A DNA stretch of 64,000 bases, taken from contig NZ_BMTP01000005.1 in the NCBI RefSeq assembly GCF_014649735.1, positions 186,001-250,000 on the forward strand, read 5' to 3'. Positions 10,024-17,422 of this stretch are shown here, piece by piece. The first letter of the stretch is position 1. Every line of letters starts with the position of its first letter. This stretch comes from Streptomyces lavendofoliae. Its GTDB lineage: Bacteria; Actinomycetota; Actinomycetes; Streptomycetales; Streptomycetaceae. The position numbers and the translations under genes are program-made. The notes under the pieces are model-generated. The model was given only the letters and a program-made list of their open reading frames with translations. It was not told the DNA's origin and did not search any database.

Positions 10024-10620
10024 ATGAGACTCCCCAAGACCGCCCATACGTCCCGCCCCTGGCGCATCCACGAGATCGCCGGCGACTTCCAGGTCGAGGA
10101 CGTGTGGGACCTGCCGACGCCCGGCGGCCCGGACGACCTGGCGCGGCTGGTGCGCCAGTTCGCCGGGGGCGACGGCGGCGAGGGCGCGCCCGTCTCGTCC
10201 CCCGTGGCGCGCGCGCTCTTCGCGGTCCGCGCGAAGCTGGGCGCCCTGCTCGGCTGGGACAGGCCCGGCTCCGGCGTCGGCGGCCGGGTGCCCAGCCTGC
10301 GGGAGCGGTTGCCCGAGGACCTCCGCGACGGCCCCCGGGGACCCGACATACGGGCCGCCGCGTTCACCTCCGTCTACCAGACGCACGACGAGTGGGCGGC
10401 CGAGATGGCCAACGCCACCGTGCACACGGTGATGCACATCGGCTGGGTCGCGGACGGCGCCGGCGGCCACCACGGCCGGATGGCCGTCCTGGTGAAGCGC
10501 AACGGGCTGCTCGGCACCGCGTACATGGCCGCCATCAAGCCGTTCCGGTACGTGGGTGTGTACCCCGCGCTGCTCCGGATGATCGGCCGCGAGTGGAAGG
10601 CCGGCGCCCATGCGCACTGA
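10024..10620 (+). CDS. DUF2867 domain protein (198 aa)
   Basis: Resembles the DUF2867 family (MRLPKTAHTSRPWRIHEIAGDFQVEDVWDLP..., then YLTH-type stretches such as ANATVHTVMHIGWV and MAVLVKRNGLLGTAYMAAIKPFRYVGVYPALLRMIGREW). The family often sits beside TetR genes or fused to NAD-binding SDR proteins; its biochemical role is not known. The core is probably a SRPBCC-like beta fold, which I infer from the pattern of alternating hydrophobics. Two operators precede it, and it overlaps the next gene by 11 bp. Probably an inducible response gene of the TetR at 9367. Confidence 0.75.
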   Translation: MRLPKTAHTSRPWRIHEIAGDFQVEDVWDLPTPGGPDDLARLVRQFAGGDGGEGAPVSSPVARALFAVRAKLGALLGWDRPGSGVGGRVPSLRERLPEDLRDGPRGPDIRAAAFTSVYQTHDEWAAEMANATVHTVMHIGWVADGAGGHHGRMAVLVKRNGLLGTAYMAAIKPFRYVGVYPALLRMIGREWKAGAHAH

Positions 10621-11107
10621 GACACCGGCCCGCCCGGAGGCCAACCCCGCCGGCCCGTGGACCCGCCGGGCGGTGACCGCGTTCCGTGCCGGTGCCTGGG
10701 CCTGGGTCCTCACCGGCGCCGGCCACCTGACCCTCGCGGTGGTGTCGGGGCCGGGCCCGGCGGACCCCGCGGGGGCCCGGGCCGTCGCGGCGATGCGGGC
10801 GTACGAGATCGAGATCGGCGGCGTCCGCCGCACCCTGCGCGACATCGATCTGGGCATGTCCTTCGCCATGGCCACGGCGCTGATCTTCGGCGGCGCGGTG
10901 TGCCTGCTCGTGGCGCGCTCCGCCCCGGCCCTCGTCACGCGCTCACGGTCGCTGAGCGGCCTGGCCCTGGCCGCCTCACTGGTCGTCCTCGGCCTGTCGC
11001 TGGCCCTGCTGCCGCTCCCGCCCGTCGTCCTGTTCTCGGTCGCCGTCGTCGCGTTCGCCGGCGCCCTGGCCGCCGCACGCCCGGCGCCCTCGCCGGCCGG
11101 ACCGTAG
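10610..11107 (+). CDS. Small membrane protein in the TetR-regulated pair (165 aa)
   Basis: The ATG at 10610 lies 11 bp inside the end of the DUF2867 gene. Four hydrophobic segments are visible: AGAWAWVLTGAGHLTLAVV, MSFAMATALIFGGAVCLLVA, LSGLALAASLVVLGLSLALL and VVLFSVAVVAFAGALAAA. Between the first two lies a charged loop, MRAYEIEIGGVRRTLRDIDLG. This resembles four-helix proteins often annotated only as LIC_13387-like or hypothetical membrane proteins. I cannot give a function. Co-regulation with DUF2867 is the best clue. Confidence 0.7.
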   Translation: MRTETPARPEANPAGPWTRRAVTAFRAGAWAWVLTGAGHLTLAVVSGPGPADPAGARAVAAMRAYEIEIGGVRRTLRDIDLGMSFAMATALIFGGAVCLLVARSAPALVTRSRSLSGLALAASLVVLGLSLALLPLPPVVLFSVAVVAFAGALAAARPAPSPAGP

Positions 11108-11207
11108 GGCCCCTCGCCGGGCGGACCGACCCTGGGCCGGTCACCGGCCGGGCAGCGGGTGGGCCGGCACCGGGAAACCCCGGGCCGGCCGGCGCACCGG
11201 CGGGGGC

Positions 11208-14180
11208 TCACGCCGGGTCGTCGAACATGGCCAGCAGCGTCTGTTCGTCCGGCTCGGCGTCGGGCCGGCCGGCCTGTGTGGCCTGCTCGGCCCAGACCGT
11301 CTTGCCCTGGGGCATGAAACGGGCGCCCCAGCTCTTGGTGAACTGCGCCACCAGGAACAGGCCGCGCCCGCCCTCCTCGGTGGTGGCCGCGCGGCGGATG
11401 CGCGGGGAGGTGTTGCTGCGGTCGGAGACCTCGCAGATCAGCGAGCCGTCGCGCAGCATCCGCAGGCACACCGGGCCCCGGCCGCCGTACCGCACGGCGT
11501 TGGTGACCAGTTCGCTGACCACCAGACCCGTGCTGAAGTCCAGCTCCGCCAGCCCCCACTCGGCGAGCTGGCGGTGCGCCAGCTCACGGGCGCGGGACAC
11601 CACCGACGGGTCCGAGGGCAGCTCCCAGGACGCCACCCGGTCGGCCGGCAGCGCGTGCACGCGGGCCAGCAGCAGCGCCACGTCGTCGCGCGGGCCGTGG
11701 GGGAGGAGCGTGCCCGTGACCCGGTCGCAGATCCGCTCCAGGTCCTGTTCCGGCCCGCCGAGCGCGGTGAGCAGCTGGGCGGTACGGGCGTCGGTGTGGC
11801 CGAAGCCGCGGCCCTCCTTGAGCAGCCCGTCGGTGTACAGGGCCAGCAGGCCGCCCTCCGGCAGGTCGAACCCGGCGGACTCGTACGGCGCGACCCCGCC
11901 GAGCCCCAGCGGCGGACCGGTCGGCAGGTCGAGCAGCCGCGGCGGGCCGTCCGGCGGCACCAGCGCGGGCGGCGGATGCCCGGCCCCCGCGACCGTGCAG
12001 CGGCAGGACACCGGGTCGTACACCGCGTACAGGCAGGTCGCCGCGGTGGCCGGGTCCTCCGCGTCGGCGGGCCCGCGGCTGACCAGGTCGTCGAGGTGGG
12101 TCAGCACCTCCTCCGGCGGGAGGTCCAGGGCGGCCAGCGTGTGCACCGCCGTACGCAGCCGGCCCATGGTCGCCGCCGCGTGCAGCCCCTGCCCGGCGAC
12201 GTCCCCGACGACCAGGGCCACCCGCAGCCCGGACAGCGGGATCGCGTCGAACCAGTCCCCGCCGACACCCGTCCGGGCGTCGGCGGGCAGGTAGCGGGAC
12301 GCCAGGTCGACGGCGGTCACCCGGGGCAGGTCGCGCGGCAGCAGGCTGCGCTGGAGGGTGAGCGAGGCCCGCTGCTCGCGGCCGTAGCGGCGGGCGTTGT
12401 CCAGGCTGATCGCGGTACGGGCGGCCAGCTCGCCCGCGAGCGTCAGATCGTCCTGCTCGTACGGCCTGGTCCGGCCGCGGCGGTAGAACCCGGCGAGGCC
12501 GAGGACCGCGCCCCGGGCGCACAGCGGGGCGGCCAGGTAGGAGTGCACCCCCTCGCCGAGCAGATCCACCGGATGCCCGGGCCCGGTCGGCGGGCCGGTC
12601 AGGGCGGCGGTCATCACCGTGTCCGCGACCGGCCGCCCGGCGGTGAGGCACCGCGCCTGCGGCGTGCCCGGGGGGTACGCGACCGGCCGGTCCACGCCGC
12701 CCGCCCGCGCGTCGCGCGAGTCCTCGCCCGCCCAGACCGCCACCCGGCGCAGCGCGGCCCCGGGGGAGGGCCGCCCGGCCGGGGGTTCCTCGCCCGTCAG
12801 GGCGTCCTCCAGCAGGTCGACCACGACCAGGTCGGCGAGGCGCGGCACGGCGATCTCCGCCAGCTCCTCGGCGGTGCGCCGCATGTCCAGGGTGGTGCCG
12901 ACCCGGACTCCCGCCTCGTTCAGCAGGGACAGCCGCCCCCGTGCCTCGGCGGCCAGGCGGCCGACCCCCGGCTCGCCCACCAGCAGCAGCCACGCGTCGG
13001 TCCGGTCGCCGGCCGGGTCGCCGGTCCGCTCACCCGCGCCGCCCGGTCCGCCCGCGCCGCCCGGTCCGCCCGGTCCGTCCGCGCCGCCCGGTCCGGTCCC
13101 GGTCGCCGTCCAGGGCGCCGTCCCGGGGTCGCGTCCGCCTCCCGCGCCGGGCTCCGCTCCCGGCGCGGGAGCGCCGCCTGGCGGCCGGGCCGGTGCGGGG
13201 CCGGGGCGCAGCAGCGGGACCCCGCGGCCGTCCGGGGCGGTCGCGGTGGCCCCAGAGGCCCCGGTTGCCCCTGCCGGGCCTCCGCCGCCGAAGGTGACCT
13301 CGACCGCCGCGCCCTCCGCGTCGCCGTGGTGCAGCTCCCGGCGGCGCAGCGTGGCGATCCGCCCGCCCGCCAGCGCGACCTCCGCGAACACCCGGCCGTC
13401 CTCCGGCGTCGCGGGCGACGAGATCAGCTCGATGGCGCTCTCCAGCAGCGCCAGCCGCTCCTGGGGGTCCAGCCGGGGAGCCGCCGAGCCCAGGGGGGCG
13501 AGCTCGCCCGAGCCGAGGTGCAGCTCGGCGTGTTCGCCGCGCCGCCGGGAGTGGAGGAAGGAACTCATCAGGTTGCGTTCCCTGGCGGTGCTCAGGTCGA
13601 GCAGGCGTTCCGCGATGCGTTCGGTGGCGTCCTGCAGGGCCAGCGCCATGCCCGGTTCGGCCAGCTCCCTGGGTACGGACAGGTTGACCGCGCCCTGCAC
13701 GGTGCCGCCCACCGGGTCGCGCACCGGGGCGGCCATGCAGGTCAGCTCCTTGAGGTTGTGCAGGAAGTGCTCGTGGCCGACCACCACGAACGGCGCCCTG
13801 GTGCTCAGCACCATGCTGACGCTGCTGGTCCCCATGAACCGTTCGTCGACGTTGGCGCCCGGCACCAGCGAGGCGGCGTCCATGAGCTCCAGACCCATCG
13901 GGTCGCCGCGCCGGTCCACGATGTTCGCCCGGGCGTCGGCCAGCGTCACGGTGACGGGCAGACCGGAGAAGCGCCGGCACAGGTCCTCCAGCACCGGCGC
14001 GGCGGCCCGGACGAGCCGCGCGTCCGGGTCGAGGTCGCTCTCGACCGGGAGGGTGGCGCCCTCGATGTCGATCCCGAGCGACTGCGAGCGCTGCCAGGAG
14101 GCGAGGATCTCCGGGCGTACCCCGCCGCCGGGCGGCCTCTGCTCACCGCGATCTTCCACGAAACCAGGATAATCGGGCAA
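11208..14180 (-). CDS. SpoIIE-type phosphatase with GAF sensors and a kinase domain (990 aa)
   Basis: A large cytosolic signalling protein. Residues about 20-205 resemble the sensor region of AcoR-type regulators (RPEILASWQRSQ, MGTSSVSMVLSTRAPFVVVGHEH). Residues 300-395 are a Gly/Pro/Ala linker. A GAF domain spans about 410-600. A PP2C/SpoIIE phosphatase spans about 605-845, with metal-binding motifs GGDWFD (640-645), GDVAGQG (659-665), YTDG (782-785) and RDDVALL (831-837). An RsbW-like ATPase spans 850-970, with N-box SELVTNAVRYG and GGRGLFLV. Such proteins control anti-sigma/anti-anti-sigma switches by both phosphorylating and dephosphorylating partners. No partner is adjacent; the only STAS protein in the window is 48 kb away. 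Confidence 0.9.
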   Translation of the reverse strand: MPDYPGFVEDRGEQRPPGGGVRPEILASWQRSQSLGIDIEGATLPVESDLDPDARLVRAAAPVLEDLCRRFSGLPVTVTLADARANIVDRRGDPMGLELMDAASLVPGANVDERFMGTSSVSMVLSTRAPFVVVGHEHFLHNLKELTCMAAPVRDPVGGTVQGAVNLSVPRELAEPGMALALQDATERIAERLLDLSTARERNLMSSFLHSRRRGEHAELHLGSGELAPLGSAAPRLDPQERLALLESAIELISSPATPEDGRVFAEVALAGGRIATLRRRELHHGDAEGAAVEVTFGGGGPAGATGASGATATAPDGRGVPLLRPGPAPARPPGGAPAPGAEPGAGGGRDPGTAPWTATGTGPGGADGPGGPGGAGGPGGAGERTGDPAGDRTDAWLLLVGEPGVGRLAAEARGRLSLLNEAGVRVGTTLDMRRTAEELAEIAVPRLADLVVVDLLEDALTGEEPPAGRPSPGAALRRVAVWAGEDSRDARAGGVDRPVAYPPGTPQARCLTAGRPVADTVMTAALTGPPTGPGHPVDLLGEGVHSYLAAPLCARGAVLGLAGFYRRGRTRPYEQDDLTLAGELAARTAISLDNARRYGREQRASLTLQRSLLPRDLPRVTAVDLASRYLPADARTGVGGDWFDAIPLSGLRVALVVGDVAGQGLHAAATMGRLRTAVHTLAALDLPPEEVLTHLDDLVSRGPADAEDPATAATCLYAVYDPVSCRCTVAGAGHPPPALVPPDGPPRLLDLPTGPPLGLGGVAPYESAGFDLPEGGLLALYTDGLLKEGRGFGHTDARTAQLLTALGGPEQDLERICDRVTGTLLPHGPRDDVALLLARVHALPADRVASWELPSDPSVVSRARELAHRQLAEWGLAELDFSTGLVVSELVTNAVRYGGRGPVCLRMLRDGSLICEVSDRSNTSPRIRRAATTEEGGRGLFLVAQFTKSWGARFMPQGKTVWAEQATQAGRPDAEPDEQTLLAMFDDPA

Positions 14181-14232
14181 AAGCCGCGATGTGCTGCCGA
14201 AGCTCAGCGGGCGGCGGTCGCCTCGGCGCCCG

Positions 14233-14739
14233 TCAGGCCCCGACCGTGCCGTCCACGCCCTCGCGGAGGAGGTCGGCGTGGCCGTTGTGGCGGGCGTACT
14301 CGTGGATCAGGTGCAGCATCACGTGGCGCAGGGACACGTCGACGTTCCGGCGGGCGTTGCGGCCGGTCACGTCCAGCGACGCGGCGGCGGCCTCGATCCG
14401 GCGGGAGTGCGCGACCTCCGCCTCCCAGGCGGCGAACGCCTGAGACCGGGTCGACCCCGCCGGGTCGTACGCCACCTGGTAGTCGCCGTCGGGCGACCAG
14501 ACCAGCGGGACGTCCTCGCCGGCGATGGTCCGGCGGAACCAGGCGCGCTCCACCTCCGCCATGTGACGGACCAGGCCCAGCAGGGAGAGCGCCGACGGGG
14601 GCATGGAACGCCGCCGCAGGTCCTCGTCGGACAGGCCGTCGCACTTCAGGGCGAGGGTGGCCCGGTGGTAGTCCAGGAAGCCGCGCAGCATCGCGCGTTC
14701 GTCGCCGACCAGCGGGGGGCCGATGCGTTCGGTGGTCAC
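14233..14739 (-). CDS. DinB family protein (DUF664-like, 168 aa)
   Basis: A four-helix-bundle DinB-like protein: ERAMLRGFLDYHRATLALKCDGLSDEDL, then LSLLGLVRHMAEVERAWFRRTIAG, and the late LRHVMLHLIHEYARHNGHADLLREGVDG. The three histidines (in RHMAEVE and the HEYARHNGH pair) fit the metal site of the superfamily, whose known members include mycothiol-, bacillithiol- or glutathione-dependent enzymes. The GTG at 14739 follows a GGAGG placed 8 nt upstream. It is transcribed divergently from the MDMPI-like/GNAT fusion, 178 bp away. Substrate unknown. Confidence 0.85.
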   Translation of the reverse strand: MTTERIGPPLVGDERAMLRGFLDYHRATLALKCDGLSDEDLRRRSMPPSALSLLGLVRHMAEVERAWFRRTIAGEDVPLVWSPDGDYQVAYDPAGSTRSQAFAAWEAEVAHSRRIEAAAASLDVTGRNARRNVDVSLRHVMLHLIHEYARHNGHADLLREGVDGTVGA

Positions 14740-14917
14740 GGCGGGGGCCTCCAACTGCGCGGGAACGCTCGTGGGTTCGGGATCGTGCGTGCGGGTCCCA
14801 GGATGGATCACGCAGGCCGCGCGGCCCAGCCGATATCGCGGCGCCCGCCCGCGCCGCCCGTCGCGGACGGCCGGAACTCGCTGGTCCCGGCGGGCGTACG
14901 CCCCTAGGCTCGACGCC

Positions 14918-16072
14918 ATGGCGACCGGGGCGGGGACACACGACATCGGCGAGCGGGGCAGTCCCGCGCGGGACGGCGGGCCGAGGCCCGCCGGGCCGGG
15001 GGACGTCCACGCGCGGGACGCCTGGGCGCGGGACGTCGACGAGGCGGTCGCGGTCACCGTCCGCGCGCTGCGGGCGGTGGCGGACCGGGACTGGTCCGGG
15101 CCGGCCGCCGGGCTGGAGTGGAGCTGCCACGAGACGGCCGTCCACCTGGCGGGCGACTTCGTCGGCTACGCCGCCCAGCTGACCGGCCGCGTCACCGACG
15201 CCTACGTACCCTTCGACGTCGTCGCGCCGCCCGGTACCGACCCCGCCGGGCTGGTCCGGGTCGTCGAGGCGACCGGCGGACTGCTGGCCGCCGCCGTCCG
15301 CACCACGCCCGCCCGCGTACGGGCCTGGCACCCCTGGGGCGCCACCGGGGCGGACGGCTTCGCGGCGATGGGCGTCGTCGAGGCGCTGGTGCACACCCAC
15401 GACATCGTCCGCGCCCACGGCGTGCCCGACGGGTGGGCGCCCGCGGAGCTGTGCGCCCGCGTCCTGGACCGCCTCTTCCCGCACGTTCCGCGCACCGGCG
15501 ACCCGTGGCGGACCCTGCTGTGGGCCACCGGCCGCGCCGACCTGGACGGCGCGCCCCGGCCGGCGGTCTGGCGCTGGTACGGCGAGCCGGTCCGGTCCGC
15601 GCGCCTCCTGCTGTGCGAGGCGTCCCCGAACGTCGGGGCCGACCTGCACGGCGGCGGCGACGGGGGCTTCACCTGGGCGGACGGCGGCCCCCCGGAGGGC
15701 ACCCGGATCGCCGGCCGGCTGGTGGCCGAGGCACACGCGGCGGGGACGTACCGCCCGGGCTGGGGCCCGTACGCCATCGTCCGCGCCGCCGACCGCCGCG
15801 CGGTGGGAGCCGTCGGCCTCCACGCCGCGCCCGACGCCGACGGCCTCGCGGAGGTCGGCTACGACGTGGTGGAGGGCGCGCGCGGCAACGGGTACGCCAC
15901 CGAGGCCCTGCGCGCCCTCGCCGGGTGGGCGTTCGCCCACCCGGCGACGGCCGTGCTGCGCGCCGTGGTCGACCACGGCAACGCGCCCTCGCACCGGGTC
16001 GTCACCCGCGCCGGCTTCACCCGGGCCCGCGAGGGCGAGGACGCCGCCGTCTACGAGCTGCGCCGCACCTGA
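14918..16072 (+). CDS. MDMPI-like (DinB superfamily)/GNAT acetyltransferase fusion (384 aa)
   Basis: Two domains. Residues about 30-235 match the mycothiol-dependent maleylpyruvate isomerase N-terminal/TIGR03083 group (LEWSCHETAVHLAGDFVGYAAQL, FAAMGVVEALVHTHDIV with the metal-binding His residues, LLWATGRADLDG). Residues about 255-384 form a GNAT domain: WGPYAIVRAADRRAVGAVGL, then the acetyl-CoA loop VVEGARGNGYATEALRALAGWAF and VDHGNAPSHRVVTRAGF. The order suggests a thiol- or amine-modifying enzyme joined to an acetyltransferase. The stand-alone protein at 43273 is a close relative of the first domain. It overlaps the convergent PEP-mutase-like gene by 22 bp. Confidence 0.85.
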   Translation: MATGAGTHDIGERGSPARDGGPRPAGPGDVHARDAWARDVDEAVAVTVRALRAVADRDWSGPAAGLEWSCHETAVHLAGDFVGYAAQLTGRVTDAYVPFDVVAPPGTDPAGLVRVVEATGGLLAAAVRTTPARVRAWHPWGATGADGFAAMGVVEALVHTHDIVRAHGVPDGWAPAELCARVLDRLFPHVPRTGDPWRTLLWATGRADLDGAPRPAVWRWYGEPVRSARLLLCEASPNVGADLHGGGDGGFTWADGGPPEGTRIAGRLVAEAHAAGTYRPGWGPYAIVRAADRRAVGAVGLHAAPDADGLAEVGYDVVEGARGNGYATEALRALAGWAFAHPATAVLRAVVDHGNAPSHRVVTRAGFTRAREGEDAAVYELRRT

Positions 16073-16812
16073 CCGGCGATGTCCCGCACCGCCGCCATCG
16101 CCCGGTGCAGCAGCCCCGGGCCGAACGTGACGCGTGTGGCGCCCAGCCGCCCCAGCTCGCGGACCGGCGGGCCGCCGGGGAAGGGCGCCACGTTCAGCGG
16201 CCCCTCGATCCGGGAGCGGAGCAGCGGGAGGTGCTCCGGCGGCACACCGATGGGGTAGACGCAGTCGGCGCCCGCCGCGACGTACAGCCGTGCGCGCCCG
16301 ATCGCCTCCTCCGGATCGGTGACCCCCCGCAGGAAGCTGTCCACGCGGGCGTTGACGAACAGGGCACCGCCCGCCGCCGCCCGCACCTCCGCCAGCCAGG
16401 CGGCATGCGCACGCGGGTCCTTCAGGGTGCCGTCCCGCGAGTCCTCCAGGTTCACACCGACCGCGCCGGAGTCCAGGACGCGGGCGACCAGCTCCTTCGG
16501 CGCGAGGCCGTAACCGCCCTCCACGTCCGCCGACACGGGGACGGACACCGAGCGGGTGATGCGGGCGACGGCCGCGAACATCTCGTCGGCGGGCGTCGCC
16601 CCGTCCGCGTACCCGAGCGACGCCGCCACCCCCGCGGACGGCGTGGCGAGGGCCGGGAAGCCGGCCTCCTCGAAGGCGCGGGCGCTCGCCGCGTCCCACG
16701 GGCCTGGCAGGACCAGGGGGTCCTCGGGGGCGCGGCCGTGGTGCAGGGCACGGAATCCCTCGACGGCACCGGCGGTGCCGCCGGTGCCGACGGTGGCGCC
16801 GGCGTCCGTCAC
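16051..16812 (-). CDS. Isocitrate lyase/PEP mutase family protein (253 aa)
   Basis: A TIM-barrel protein of the ICL/PEP-mutase superfamily: LVLPGPWDAASARAFEEAGFPALATPSAGVAASLGY, the metal-binding region VSADVEGGYG, VNLEDSRDG, and NARVDSFLRG. It is a short single-domain member, like carboxyvinyl-carboxyphosphonate phosphorylmutase or oxaloacetate decarboxylase-like proteins. The reaction probably cleaves or rearranges a C-C or C-P bond of a small 2-oxo acid, but the precise substrate is not evident. Its GTG start overlaps the stop of the AhpD-like gene (GTGA, 16809-16812), so the two form a coupled operon probably controlled by the MocR gene at 17423. Confidence 0.85.
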   Translation of the reverse strand: MTDAGATVGTGGTAGAVEGFRALHHGRAPEDPLVLPGPWDAASARAFEEAGFPALATPSAGVAASLGYADGATPADEMFAAVARITRSVSVPVSADVEGGYGLAPKELVARVLDSGAVGVNLEDSRDGTLKDPRAHAAWLAEVRAAAGGALFVNARVDSFLRGVTDPEEAIGRARLYVAAGADCVYPIGVPPEHLPLLRSRIEGPLNVAPFPGGPPVRELGRLGATRVTFGPGLLHRAMAAVRDIAGQVRRSS

Positions 16813-17375
16813 GTGGCGCTGCCCTTGAACTGCCCGGGCGTGTAGTGGCCCGGGACCATGCGGCTGGTGACGGCGAACCGGTTCCAGGCGTTGATGACGT
16901 TGATCGCGGCGATCAGCTGGGCCAGTTCCCTCTCGTCGAACTGCTTCGCGGCCCGCTCGTACACCTCGTCGGGGACGAAACCGTCCGTCAGGACCGTGAC
17001 CGCCTCGGTCAGTTCGACGGCCGCCAGCTCCTTCTCCGTGTAGAAGTGGCGCGACTCCTCCCAGGCGCTGAGCTGGACGATCCGCTCGACCGACTCGCCG
17101 GCCGCCAGGGCGTCCTTGGTGTGCATGTCCAGGCAGTAGGCGCAGTGGTTGAGCTGCGAGGCGCGGATCTTGACCAGTTCGAGCAGGACGGGGTCCAGGC
17201 CCCGCCGGGCGGCGGCGTCCAGCCGGACCATGGCCTTGAACACCTCGGGGGCGTGCTCGGACCAGGCGAGGCGGGGCGTGTGCTCCGTCGCGTACTCGGC
17301 CGTCCCCGGCCGCGTCGGTGCCTGCGTCGGTGCCTGGGTCTGCGTCTGGGTCTGCGTCTGTGTCTGCGTCGTCAT
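16809..17375 (-). CDS. Carboxymuconolactone decarboxylase/AhpD-like protein (188 aa)
   Basis: An all-helical AhpD-like protein. The catalytic motif ASQLNHCAYCLDMHTKDAL contains the CxxC pair and distal His used for peroxide reduction. Later segments (ESVERIVQLSAWEESRHFYTEKELAAVELTEAVT, FDERELAQLIAAINVINAWNRFAV) fit the family. The first about 22 residues are a Thr-Gln repeat tail encoded by a short tandem repeat (17330-17370), likely disordered. First gene of a two-gene operon with the PEP-mutase-like gene, divergent from the MocR regulator 47 bp away. Probably detoxifies a peroxide or reactive product. Confidence 0.85.
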   Translation of the reverse strand: MTTQTQTQTQTQTQAPTQAPTRPGTAEYATEHTPRLAWSEHAPEVFKAMVRLDAAARRGLDPVLLELVKIRASQLNHCAYCLDMHTKDALAAGESVERIVQLSAWEESRHFYTEKELAAVELTEAVTVLTDGFVPDEVYERAAKQFDERELAQLIAAINVINAWNRFAVTSRMVPGHYTPGQFKGSAT

Positions 17376-17406
17376 GGTGATGACCGTACGGGCCGTGTGG
17401 CGCACC

Positions 17407-17420
17407 GGTATGGTCCACTT
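17407..17420 (-). promoter_or_regulatory. Candidate MocR binding site
   Basis: Read on the minus strand this is AAGTGGACCATACC, resembling the AGTGGACC/ATACC-type half-sites I know for MocR-family regulators. A related 9-mer (GTACGGGCC, 17386-17394, against GTATGGTCC, 17409-17417) gives a direct repeat 23 bp apart within the 47-bp divergent gap. Direct repeats are the usual MocR operator form. Inference from pattern only. Confidence 0.4.
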
Positions 17421-17422
17421 CC

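Noticed and set aside
11574..15182. A 1202-codon open frame on the plus strand over the SpoIIE-type gene
   Set aside because: It is the reverse-strand shadow of a real gene. The protein is dominated by Arg, Gly, Pro and Ala without any domain, and codon bias fits the minus strand.
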